DNA from: Nanobdellota archaeon
GTDB lineage: Archaea; Aenigmatarchaeota; Aenigmatarchaeia; QMZP01
Direction: 5' to 3'
Assembly: GCA_018818465.1 (NCBI GenBank)
Contig: JAHIRU010000073.1
Location: 1 to 27,908 of the forward strand
DNA length: 27,908 bases
This document shows, one piece after another, positions 7,237-13,123 of this stretch; within the stretch, counting starts at the first letter, position 1, and every line of letters begins with the position of its first letter. Under the pieces are notes generated by a model, which saw only the letters and a list, made by a program, of their open reading frames with translations, searched no databases and was not told where the DNA came from. The translations under genes and the position numbers were made by a program.

Positions 7237-7283
7237 TGTCGCTAGATCTTAAGATAACCTATGGTTAGATGACTAATTAGGAG
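7237..7283 (+). other. 47-nt intron at canonical position 37/38 of tRNA-Ser(TGA)
   Basis: Exon CTTG (7231-7234) can pair with TAGG (7278-7281) through one C-G, one T-A and two G-T pairs. The bulges are AAT and AGA. The intron side has little pairing next to the first bulge, so this is a relaxed motif. Internal short stems include AACC-TAT-GGTT. The boundaries are fixed mainly by the exact anticodon loop they produce. Confidence 0.8.
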
Positions 7284-7315
7284 ATCTGGTGTCCGAAAGG
7301 ACGTGCAGGTTCAAA

Positions 7316-7347
7316 CGCAATGCTGACGCAGTCAGTAAAGCTGAATA
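7316..7347 (+). other. 32-nt intron at position 59/60 of tRNA-Ser(TGA)
   Basis: Exon TTCA (7310-7313) pairs perfectly with TGAA (7342-7345). The bulges are AAC and TAT, and the intron forms GC/GC plus CTGAC-GCA-GTCAG. Excision leaves T-loop TTCAAAT. It sits at the same position as the family A introns but does not share their sequence. Confidence 0.88.
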
Positions 7348-7396
7348 TCCTGTCCTCGGCGCTCATCTTATTAAATAAATCGTAAAAGGTGAACAG

Positions 7397-8005
7397 ATGA
7401 AACCTGTTAAAGACATATATAAGAATATAGCAAAAAAATACACCGAAACATATTCTGATAAAGAGTATCCTACAGATAAATATGTCGATCAGTTTGTTTC
7501 AATGATGCCAAAAGAAGCAAGAATACTCGATGCTGGTTGTGGTGATGCTAGTTATACAGATATTTTTTTATCAAAAGGTTTTTCTGTAGAGGGAATTGAT
7601 ATTTCAGAAGAAATGATAAAAATAGCCAGGAAGAAATTTCCTAAAGCCAACTTTAAAATCGGTGATTTAAGGAAAGTGAATTTAAAGGAAAAAATATACG
7701 ATGGAATACTTTGCATGCAGGGCACTTGTCATATAGCTAAGAAATATCATGATCATATACTCAAAGAATTCTATAAAGGATTGAAAGAAGATGGAATTTT
7801 ATTTTTAACTGTACAAGAAGGTGAAGGGGAAGGTTTAACATACTGGCCTCTGGCCGGAACAGAAATTTTTACAAGTCATTATCAATTAGATGAAATAAAG
7901 GAAAAGCTAACCAGCATCGGTTTTAACATAATTTTTACTGATATTTATTCTCCATGTAAAGGAGATTATCAAAACAATAAATTGGCTATAATGGCAAGAA
8001 AATAA
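7397..8005 (+). CDS. Class I SAM-dependent methyltransferase
   Basis: 202 residues with a Rossmann methyltransferase core. Motif I is ILDAGCGDASYTDIFLSKG near 43-61, the acidic motif II is VEGIDISEEMIKIARKKFP near 64-82, and motif III is FKIGDLRKVNL near 86-96. ILFLTVQEGEGEG forms a later strand and loop. It resembles the UbiE/Tam-like small-molecule group, but the substrate cannot be read from sequence. The start has a good GGTGA ribosome binding site five bases before ATG. It stands alone between tRNA-Ser(TGA) and the convergent TsaC gene. Confidence 0.85.
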   Translation: MKPVKDIYKNIAKKYTETYSDKEYPTDKYVDQFVSMMPKEARILDAGCGDASYTDIFLSKGFSVEGIDISEEMIKIARKKFPKANFKIGDLRKVNLKEKIYDGILCMQGTCHIAKKYHDHILKEFYKGLKEDGILFLTVQEGEGEGLTYWPLAGTEIFTSHYQLDEIKEKLTSIGFNIIFTDIYSPCKGDYQNNKLAIMARK

Positions 8006-8013
8006 TATTTTCA

Positions 8014-8571
8014 TTATCTTATTTTTACAATTTTTGGACCGGATAGATCATAAACAGTGGATGGCCTACCTTTTAGAATGCCCGCATTTATTATAACATC
8101 TACACAATCTACCATGTTTTTTGTAAGGTCTTTGAGATTTTTTATCACCGGTTTTCCAGAAATATTTAGGCTTGTTGTGATGAAAGGTTTTCCAAATTCT
8201 TTGATTAGATCAGTGATTAAGTGGTCAGGCATTCTTACGCCAATTTTATCGTTTTTTGATATCCAAGGCATTGCTTCAGGATCATTCTTTTTCATAATCA
8301 GAGTGTAGGGTCCTGGAAACTTGTTGAGAAATTCATCATGATTTACGATTAGATTCTTTCTTATCCATTGCATAGAAGGCGCTATTACAGAAAGAGGATG
8401 CCTTGATTTTTTTATGTCTTTAATGCGCTGGACAGAACTAGGATTTGTGGCATCACAACCGATGCCATAAACTGTATCAGTCGGGTGAATGAAAACATCT
8501 CCGTTTTTCATTTTTTCAAGAATTTCTTTTTTTGCTGTCATTGCCACTTCTAAAGTAATTTCTAGTGTCAT
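8014..8571 (-). CDS. tsaC: L-threonylcarbamoyladenylate synthase (TsaC/Sua5/YrdC)
   Basis: 185 residues forming one YrdC domain. Key segments: VFIHPTDTVYGIGCDATN near 26-43, IKDIKKSRHPLSV near 50-63, LNKFPGPYTLIMKK near 82-95, IGVRMPDH near 109-116, and FITTSLNISGKP near 129-140. The enzyme makes threonylcarbamoyl-AMP from threonine, bicarbonate and ATP, the first step of t6A at position 37 of ANN-decoding tRNAs. It lacks the C-terminal Sua5 domain. Translation may begin at the internal Met 11 rather than Met 1. It is divergent from the M24 peptidase gene across 31 nt. Confidence 0.92.
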   Translation of the reverse strand: MTLEITLEVAMTAKKEILEKMKNGDVFIHPTDTVYGIGCDATNPSSVQRIKDIKKSRHPLSVIAPSMQWIRKNLIVNHDEFLNKFPGPYTLIMKKNDPEAMPWISKNDKIGVRMPDHLITDLIKEFGKPFITTSLNISGKPVIKNLKDLTKNMVDCVDVIINAGILKGRPSTVYDLSGPKIVKIR

Positions 8572-8602
8572 ATTTTATTTAGTCTCAGAGTAAGTATATA
8601 TT

Positions 8603-9628
8603 ATGAACATTTTTAACAAAAGAGTAAATGAATTGAGATCTCTAATGTCAGAAGCGGGATTAGACGCAATCTTAACACCTAGCGTGAATAATGTTTTTTA
8701 TTATACAGGACTTAAGATGCTTAGTGGAGATTTTGCATTTACCTTGATCTCAAAATCAGGTAATGTTGACCTGTTCGTTTCTCCGCTAGTGAATTATTTA
8801 TCATTAAAAACAGCGAAAGTTCATCCAACAACTGATACAAAAGATTTGAAGAAATTATTGGAGAAACATAAAAAAATAGGCTTTGATGAGTTTGGTTTTA
8901 GTGTGCATAAATTCAAGAGTTTGAAAACTAAAAGCGTCAGATTTTTTCCTGCTGGTGATCTTATGAGAAGACCCCGTGAGATAAAAGATCAAAGTGAAAT
9001 AAACACTATAAAGAAGGCAATAAAAATTACAGAGTCTTCTTTGAAAAGTGTTAGACCGGCTGGTAAGACAGAATTTCAATTAGCTGAGGAAGTAGAATGT
9101 GGTTTTAGAAAACGTGGAGCTCTGAATGCATTTGAAACAATTGTTTCTGCGGGTAAGAGAAGTTCATTTGTTCATTACAAGCCTCAAAACAAGAAAATAC
9201 ATAAAAATGATGTTGTGCTTGTTGATTCTGGTGCAAAATTTAATGAATATTGTGCTGACATTACAAGGATGTTTTGCAGCAAACCTGACAAAAAACAAAA
9301 GATAATTCTGGAAGATGTCTTGGAAATACAGAAAGCGTTGATAGATTACATCAGAGAAGGTGTAAACATGAAGAATATTAATAATTATTATAAAAAACTT
9401 CTAGATAAAAAACGATATCAAATGCTACATTCGTTTGGCCATGGCCTCGGTCTGGGTGTTCATGAGGGACCGTTTGGTGGAGAACTAAAATCTGGGATGA
9501 TTATAACAGTAGAGCCTGGGATTTACATAAAAGGTTTTGGTGGTTGTAGGATAGAGGATGATATCTTAGTTAAAAAGGATAAATCACAAACTCTATCTTC
9601 TGCGAGCAGAAGCTATATGAACTTCTGA
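8603..9628 (+). CDS. pepQ: M24-family metallopeptidase (Xaa-Pro dipeptidase/aminopeptidase)
   Basis: 341 residues. A creatinase-like N-terminal domain (about 1-115) precedes a pita-bread catalytic domain. All metal ligands are visible: D in LVDSGAKF, D in ADITRMF, H in HSFGHGLGLGVHE, E in TVEPGIY and E in GCRIEDDI. Such enzymes remove N-terminal residues next to proline or split X-Pro dipeptides using two metal ions. The 3' end overlaps the convergent PRC-barrel gene by 36 bases, so the last residues (SSASRSYMNF) are antisense to that gene. Confidence 0.92.
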   Translation: MNIFNKRVNELRSLMSEAGLDAILTPSVNNVFYYTGLKMLSGDFAFTLISKSGNVDLFVSPLVNYLSLKTAKVHPTTDTKDLKKLLEKHKKIGFDEFGFSVHKFKSLKTKSVRFFPAGDLMRRPREIKDQSEINTIKKAIKITESSLKSVRPAGKTEFQLAEEVECGFRKRGALNAFETIVSAGKRSSFVHYKPQNKKIHKNDVVLVDSGAKFNEYCADITRMFCSKPDKKQKIILEDVLEIQKALIDYIREGVNMKNINNYYKKLLDKKRYQMLHSFGHGLGLGVHEGPFGGELKSGMIITVEPGIYIKGFGGCRIEDDILVKKDKSQTLSSASRSYMNF

Positions 9629-9904
9629 ATCTGGCATTTCCATTTCTTCATGCATAGGAGCTGTTACATGTTTTATAATTATAATATCTCCTATTGCTTC
9701 AACCATTGGGAATGGTATTATCATGCCTTTCTTTGTACCCAGCATGTCTGACATGTAGGATCCCCTAACAGCCTTTACAACCAAGGATCTTAGTTTAAAT
9801 CTTCTCAAATCACACTCAACATCCTCTACTTTACCGCAGTAAAGTCCGGAGTTAGTGAAAACATCTTTCTGCCATGTATCTGAAATACTAGCAACTTTTA
9901 CCAT
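9593..9904 (-). CDS. PRC-barrel domain protein
   Basis: 103 residues matching the archaeal stand-alone PRC-barrel family (COG1873). Seen are MVKVASISDTW, a GLYCGKVEDVECDLRRFKLRSLVVK beta-hairpin region near 20-44, and MIIPFPMVEAIGDIIIIK near 61-78. PRC-barrels occur in RNA metabolism (RimM) and photosynthetic reaction-centre subunits. The function of small archaeal versions is not established. The start has a strong GAGGTGGTT ribosome binding site on the minus strand, about 3-4 nt from ATG. It overlaps the 3' end of the M24 peptidase gene. Confidence 0.88.
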   Translation of the reverse strand: MVKVASISDTWQKDVFTNSGLYCGKVEDVECDLRRFKLRSLVVKAVRGSYMSDMLGTKKGMIIPFPMVEAIGDIIIIKHVTAPMHEEMEMPDSEVHIASARRR

Positions 9905-9972
9905 ACAACCACCTCTTATTAAGCAAATTAATAGTTCATATATTTGAACTATAAAACAATATAAAAATAAAA

Positions 9973-9982
9973 CTTATAAACC
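9973..9982 (+). promoter_or_regulatory. Putative TATA box of tRNA-Ser(GCT)
   Basis: CTTATAAACC is centred about 26 nt before the mature 5' end at 10003, the spacing expected for an archaeal promoter. Confidence 0.5.
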
Positions 9983-10002
9983 TTAAGTGTACCAAAATAA
10001 AT

Positions 10003-10152
10003 GTCGGGGTGTCCGAGCGGTTTAAGGAGCACGGTTGCTAACCGTGTGTGCACTGCACTCGAGGGTTCGAAAATTAGAACCTGCGAATAATCAAAAAACG
10101 CAGGTAATTGGTATCGGTTCCGATACCTCCTTCGGAAATCCCTTCCCCGACG
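10003..10152 (+). tRNA. tRNA-Ser(GCT), interrupted in the T-loop
   Basis: Acceptor GTCGGGG (10003-10009) pairs with CCCCGAC (10145-10151), with G73. Anticodon stem CACGG/CCGTG flanks TTGCTAA (anticodon GCT). The variable arm is GTGC-ACT-GCAC. T-stem GAGGG (10061-10065) pairs with CCCTT (10140-10144), but a 67-nt insertion splits the T-loop. Excision restores TTCGAAT. The insertion is a sister copy of the one in tRNA-Glu(CTC). The anticodon loop is uninterrupted. Confidence 0.93.
10072..10138 (+). other. 67-nt intron at position 59/60 of tRNA-Ser(GCT), family A
   Basis: Exon TTCG (10066-10069) pairs with CGGA (10133-10136). The bulges are AAA (10070-10072) and AAT (10137-10139). The inner helix is poor, so the motif is relaxed. 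Two hairpins are visible: CCTGCG...CGCAGG with an A-rich loop, and GGTATCGG-TT-CCGATACC. Compared with the tRNA-Glu copy the core differs by a few transitions only, and the splice helix changes to CGGA where Glu has TGAA, both of which still pair with TTCG. Confidence 0.86.
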
Positions 10153-10181
10153 CTTATTTTTATCTTTAGGAGGAGAAAAAC

Positions 10182-10493
10182 ATGGATATAAACGATTTTG
10201 CGAGAATGAATCATGAACGTTCTGTAACAAATGATCCAAAAAAAGCTTTTGATTGGGAGTATTACTTAATAGCTATGTCGGGTGAGTGTGGAGAGCTGTT
10301 AAACAAACTTAAGAAAATAAAGAGAGGAGATTTCCCACTCAACAGGGAAGAAATTGCAGAAGAAGTTACCGATGTTTTAACATACACCTTTCTTTTATTA
10401 TCAGAGCTTGGCATTGATGTCGAGAATGCTATAATGAAAAAATATGAGAAAGTGAATCAAAGACTCGCAAACGGCGGGTTTCATGTAAGATAG
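10182..10493 (+). CDS. MazG-like nucleotide pyrophosphohydrolase
   Basis: 103 residues with the all-alpha NTP pyrophosphohydrolase signature: GECGELLNKLKKIKRG near 29-44 (the E..E of the first helix), then EEIAEEVTDVLTYTFLLLSELG near 52-73 (the E...E..D metal site). These enzymes hydrolyse NTPs or dNTPs to monophosphates and pyrophosphate, often for house-cleaning. The start has the best Shine-Dalgarno in the region, AGGAGGAG about six bases before ATG. The gene begins 29 nt after tRNA-Ser(GCT) and may be read through from it. Confidence 0.88.
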   Translation: MDINDFARMNHERSVTNDPKKAFDWEYYLIAMSGECGELLNKLKKIKRGDFPLNREEIAEEVTDVLTYTFLLLSELGIDVENAIMKKYEKVNQRLANGGFHVR

Positions 10494-10522
10494 ATTTATC
10501 TTTAGAAAGCTAATAATGTTGC

Positions 10523-10768
10523 ATGGGAGAATTTGCAAGCTACTTTGGAGGAGTAATTCTCATGGTAATCTTTATAATATTGATTGTTCTTATGGGTTTT
10601 TTCTTCAAAATCGGTACCGCAGGCGATGCCTTAGCACCTATTATTGCTGGAATCGAAGGTGAAAAAATACAGGTATCGATGAATGATTTTTTCCTGATAA
10701 AATTCGTGAAAGACTTCTTCAAAGGATTTTTCTTGATCAGTAACCCCGGATGCGTCTTTATTGTGTAA
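10523..10768 (+). CDS. Small hypothetical membrane protein
   Basis: 81 residues, not recognised. One strong hydrophobic segment spans about residues 8-28 (FGGVILMVIFIILIVLMGFFF). A mixed region (GDALAPIIAGIEGEKIQVSMNDFF) and a phenylalanine-rich tail follow. No strong ribosome binding site precedes the ATG. It lies 29 nt after the MazG-like gene in the same direction, and no better gene competes for the interval. It may be a real small protein or the remnant of a longer one. Confidence 0.45.
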   Translation: MGEFASYFGGVILMVIFIILIVLMGFFFKIGTAGDALAPIIAGIEGEKIQVSMNDFFLIKFVKDFFKGFFLISNPGCVFIV

Positions 10769-10785
10769 AACGAGTGGAATATTTA

Positions 10786-10797
10786 TTTTTATATATC
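10786..10797 (+). promoter_or_regulatory. Putative TATA box of tRNA-Val(TAC)
   Basis: TTTTTATATATC is centred about 27 nt before the mature 5' end at 10819. It is preceded by an AT-rich stretch. Confidence 0.5.
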
Positions 10798-10848
10798 ATA
10801 GACAATCTGTTATAATATGGGTCCGTGGTCTAGTTGGTTAGGACGTCG

Positions 10849-10869
10849 AATTCCTCTTGGGATGCGTAA
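10849..10869 (+). other. 21-nt intron at position 29/30 of tRNA-Val(TAC)
   Basis: A complete BHB. Outer helix AGG/CCT, central helix ACGT (10843-10846) with GCGT (10864-10867), bulges CGA and AAC, and inner hairpin ATTCC-TCTT-GGGAT. Cuts after CG and after AA join G29 to C30. The site is inside the anticodon stem, so it must be removed before a normal cloverleaf and the 37/38 splice site can form. Confidence 0.88.
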
Positions 10870-10877
10870 CCCTTACA

Positions 10878-10920
10878 TCAACTAGCCGCCTTTCGCTTAA
10901 ATAGGCGATTGTTGTAGGTT
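10878..10920 (+). other. 43-nt intron at position 37/38 of tRNA-Val(TAC)
   Basis: Exon CTTA (10872-10875) pairs with TAGG (10915-10918). The bulges are CAT and TTA, and the inner helix is CAAC (10879-10882) with GTTG (10911-10914). A CGCC/GGCG stem lies further in. This is the canonical archaeal intron site. The stop codon of the antisense endonuclease ORF (10897-10899) falls within it. Confidence 0.88.
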
Positions 10921-11673
10921 AGGCGAAGATCCCCGGTTCAAATCCGGGCGGACCCATTTTTCGTTTTTTAAAGGTATAATTTTCCAAAAACCACTCACAG
11001 AATATCTAGAAAGGTTCATTTGAACTCTTTTAAATGTTTTATCATTAAGTCTACATTCGCTTAATACCGGATTTAGAAATTTTAGATTGTGAAATTTGTT
11101 TGATAAGTGTTTTATTTCTTCCAAAAACATTTCATTAGTACCATTCATCATTATACCAAAGGTTTTATTTGTATAGAATCCATCTGTATCCATTAAACCA
11201 GCAAAGAAATACTTAAACAACTTTTTTGTTTTTATTAAATTCGGAACTCTCAAATTAATCTTCTTTCTTGGTTTTAATCCAATAATATTGACAAAATATG
11301 AATACACAATTTTATTATTAATTTCTAAAACAAAACAATTCTTATCTTTCTTTTTCCAAAGTTTACCAGCGTAGTTAAAAATTTCTTTGAACAAATAATT
11401 TATATTATTAATAAACTGTTCAGACGAATTATAAATTTTAATTTTTGTTCTCGGATATTTTGATAATTCTCTTGGTATCAATGTTATGTTTCCATCCCCT
11501 ATTATAACACCAGTTAAATATGATATCGATACATCCAGTTTTGTTGGCACTTTTATTTTAAATGGAGATCTTTTCATTCTTACATATAGAGAATTTTTAT
11601 TTTCTTCAAAATAGATATCAGTTCCGATCACTTTGTGATCTATTAATTTTGAAGTGAAATTTTTAAATTTCAT
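10897..11673 (-). CDS. LAGLIDADG homing endonuclease, antisense overlap with tRNA-Val
   Basis: 258 residues with two LAGLIDADG motifs: LTGVIIGDG at 53-61 and FAGLMDTDG at 157-165. Both keep the catalytic acidic residue, so it should be a single-chain two-domain endonuclease cutting a long asymmetric DNA site. It stands free rather than inside an intron. The last 19 or so residues (about 240-258, beginning WVRPDLNRGSSPN) are simply the antisense reading of tRNA-Val, and the stop lies in tRNA intron 2. The original C-terminus was probably lost or replaced when the gene landed here. It has no clear ribosome binding site, and a TATA-like box 26 nt before ATG fits a leaderless message. Confidence 0.9.
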   Translation of the reverse strand: MKFKNFTSKLIDHKVIGTDIYFEENKNSLYVRMKRSPFKIKVPTKLDVSISYLTGVIIGDGNITLIPRELSKYPRTKIKIYNSSEQFINNINYLFKEIFNYAGKLWKKKDKNCFVLEINNKIVYSYFVNIIGLKPRKKINLRVPNLIKTKKLFKYFFAGLMDTDGFYTNKTFGIMMNGTNEMFLEEIKHLSNKFHNLKFLNPVLSECRLNDKTFKRVQMNLSRYSVSGFWKIIPLKNEKWVRPDLNRGSSPNLQQSPI

Positions 11674-11691
11674 ATTTAATTTTTAGGTGAG

Positions 11692-11750
11692 GCATCTATA
11701 TGTTGTTTTAGTGAAACGGCTCGAAGAGGAAAAACAACAATATAAGATGC
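11692..11750. repeat. Inverted repeat carrying divergent TATA-like boxes
   Basis: Left arm 11692-11709 and right arm 11731-11750 are complementary (GCATCT, ATAT, GTTGTTTT against AAAACAAC, ATAT, AGATGC), with two single-A bulges in the right arm and a 21-nt spacer. Read outward, each arm holds a TATA-like core. The one in the right arm (about 11739-11745) is about 29 nt before tRNA-Ala. The one in the left arm (centre about 11699, minus strand) is 26 nt before the endonuclease ATG. It may be a duplicated promoter, an operator or a structured RNA. Confidence 0.6.
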
Positions 11751-11770
11751 TGAAATAAAAATAAGATAAA

Positions 11771-11842
11771 GGGCTTGTAGATCAACGGTAGATCGCTCGC
11801 TCGGCATGCGAGAGGCTGGGGGTTCGAATCCCCCCAGGTCCA
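11771..11842 (+). tRNA. tRNA-Ala(GGC) with C at position 33
   Basis: Uninterrupted cloverleaf: acceptor GGGCTTG/CAGGTCC with A73, including the G3:T70 pair that marks alanine tRNAs. D-arm GATC/GATC, anticodon stem CTCGC/GCGAG around TCGGCAT (anticodon GGC), T-arm GGGGG-TTCGAAT-CCCCC. Position 33 (11802) is C instead of the nearly universal T. Confidence 0.95.
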
Positions 11843-11862
11843 TTTAACAAGTAAGGAATGTT

Positions 11863-12378
11863 ATGAATGTTAAAGATGCAATTAATCAGAGAAAAAGTAT
11901 TCGTAAATATTTGAATAAACAAGTTCCTGAAGATATTATCAAAGATCTTTTAGATGCTGCACGAAAAGCTCCTTCAGCAAAAAATACTCAATCTCATAAA
12001 TATTTTATCGTTAAGAATCAAGATGTGATAAACGAATTGAAAAAAGAAAAGGCATTCGAACAACCTTTTGTTTATGATGCTCCGTTAATTATTGTTTGTT
12101 GTGCGGATTCGAAACAATACCCGGAAAGAAAGAATGCTGATAGTTCTCCTGAGGATTATGCCTTAATAGATTTGTCTATTGCTGCTTCATTTCTGGTTTT
12201 AAGAGCTACCGAATTAGGTCTTGGTTCGGTGTTTGTAGCATGGATATATGCTGACAAGGTGAGAAAAATACTTGGCATACCTGAAGAATACATTATCCCC
12301 TTCGTCTTGCCAATAGGCTATCCTGCAGAAGATCCGGATCCAAGATCTAGGAAGGATTTGGATGAAATATTATTCTAA
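11863..12378 (+). CDS. Nitroreductase-family flavoprotein
   Basis: 171 residues. The start DAINQRKSIRKYLNKQVPEDIIKDLLDAARKAPSAKNTQSHKYFIV contains the FMN phosphate-binding RxSxRxY/F region and the SAKNTQ motif. AAFLVLRATELGLGS-type sequence lies near 105-121 (AASFLVLRATELGLGSVFV), with LPIGYPAEDP near 145-155. Members are NAD(P)H- and FMN-dependent oxidoreductases, usually dimers; the substrate is unknown. It starts 21 nt after tRNA-Ala. Confidence 0.88.
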   Translation: MNVKDAINQRKSIRKYLNKQVPEDIIKDLLDAARKAPSAKNTQSHKYFIVKNQDVINELKKEKAFEQPFVYDAPLIIVCCADSKQYPERKNADSSPEDYALIDLSIAASFLVLRATELGLGSVFVAWIYADKVRKILGIPEEYIIPFVLPIGYPAEDPDPRSRKDLDEILF

Positions 12379-12425
12379 AAAACCCTTCATGTCCATATTT
12401 AAAATTTGCAAACCATTTGCTTCTC

Positions 12426-13121
12426 ATGATAAAATTGGTAACTTTAGACTTTGACGATACTTTGATTACTATAGGTAAACGTTTCTATAAAAACACTAAA
12501 GAGAGATGTAAGCGTCTTGGGATTGAGATGCCTTCTGAGAAAAAGTTCAAACAAGCTTGGAGTTTGCCTTGGAAGGAATTTTATAAAAAACTTTTTAATG
12601 GTTTAGATGAGAGAGAATTTTGGGATGCAATGAGATTCAATCATTACAGAAATTCTGACCTAGTTAACGATTATCCAATAATAATGGGGTTTCTTAGAAA
12701 GGAAAACATTCTAGTAGGTGTTTTGACATCATCAACAGAAGAAAGAATAAACAAAGCGTTTAATAAAATTGATGGAATAGATTACAATCATTTTGACTTC
12801 TTTTATACATTAGAAGATTGTGAAAACCCAAAACCTCATCCAGATTCATTCTACCCTGTATTGGATTTTGCAGATTGTTGTGGAATAGAAGAAAATGAAA
12901 TATTATATGTCGGTGATGGATTATCTGATTTAAAAACAGCAAAAAATGCCAAAGTACATTTTGCTGCAGTGACTAGTGGAATTTATGACGAGGAAGATTT
13001 CAAAAAAGCTGGTTTGCATGAACATAAAATATATAATCGTCTCGGTTACACTGTTAATTATATAAGAAATGTAGAATGGTTAGAAAAGGCTAAAATGGGC
13101 ATTAAAAACATACGGGTTTAA
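12426..13121 (+). CDS. HAD-superfamily hydrolase
   Basis: About 231 residues from the ATG at 12426. A TTG three codons upstream is possible but less likely, because MIKLVTLDFDDTL is the usual N-terminal form. HAD motif I is DFDDTL, motif II is VLTSSTEER near 98, motif III is the K of CENPKPHPDSFY near 135, and motif IV is ILYVGDGLSDLKTAKNA near 160. This is a subfamily I phosphatase of the phosphoglycolate phosphatase type, with an alpha-helical cap between motifs I and II. The physiological substrate is not evident. A TATTTAAAA box lies about 25-30 nt upstream. Confidence 0.86.
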   Translation: MIKLVTLDFDDTLITIGKRFYKNTKERCKRLGIEMPSEKKFKQAWSLPWKEFYKKLFNGLDEREFWDAMRFNHYRNSDLVNDYPIIMGFLRKENILVGVLTSSTEERINKAFNKIDGIDYNHFDFFYTLEDCENPKPHPDSFYPVLDFADCCGIEENEILYVGDGLSDLKTAKNAKVHFAAVTSGIYDEEDFKKAGLHEHKIYNRLGYTVNYIRNVEWLEKAKMGIKNIRV

Positions 13122-13123
13122 TT

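Larger units (their letters stand above)
7174..7361 (+). tRNA. tRNA-Ser(TGA) with three introns
   Basis: Acceptor GCCGAGG (7174-7180) pairs with CCTCGGC (7354-7360), with the serine discriminator G73. A type II variable arm GTCC-GAAA-GGAC is present. As written, the anticodon stem does not pair and the T-loop is broken. Removing 7204-7229, 7237-7283 and 7316-7347 joins the exons into stem CCAGA/TCTGG around CTTGAAA (anticodon TGA) and T-arm GCAGG-TTCAAAT-CCTGT, a textbook serine tRNA of 83 nt. Introns make up 105 of 188 nt. Reading the unspliced sequence would wrongly suggest anticodon AGA or TAG. Confidence 0.92.
10819..10956 (+). tRNA. tRNA-Val(TAC) with two introns
   Basis: Acceptor GGGTCCG (10819-10825) pairs with CGGACCC (10949-10955), with A73. 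D-arm GTCT/GGAC is normal and T-arm CCCGG-TTCAAAT-CCGGG is intact. The anticodon arm forms only after removal of 10849-10869 and 10878-10920. Exons TCG, CCCTTACA and AGGCGA then give stem TCGCC/GGCGA around CTTACAA, anticodon TAC. A false second stem inside intron 2 (CGCC-TTTCG...) imitates a Glu or Arg anticodon arm and could mislead gene finders. The endonuclease ORF on the opposite strand ends inside intron 2. Confidence 0.92.

Noticed and set aside
7204..7283. Group I or other self-splicing intron in tRNA-Ser(TGA)
   Set aside because: The inserts are 26-47 nt, lack group I core elements, and fit BHB or relaxed BHB motifs with restored tRNA pairing.
10883..10910. Reading the gene at 10819 as tRNA-Glu(TTC) or tRNA-Arg(TCG) from CGCC-TTTCG
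   Set aside because: That reading leaves a pyrimidine at position 37 or a mismatched stem. The Val(TAC) reading gives perfect BHB motifs and a full anticodon arm.
11692..11750. H/ACA guide RNA or terminator hairpin
   Set aside because: The helix is almost continuous, with no open guide pocket and no clear K-turn or ACA box. The arms fit divergent TATA boxes better.
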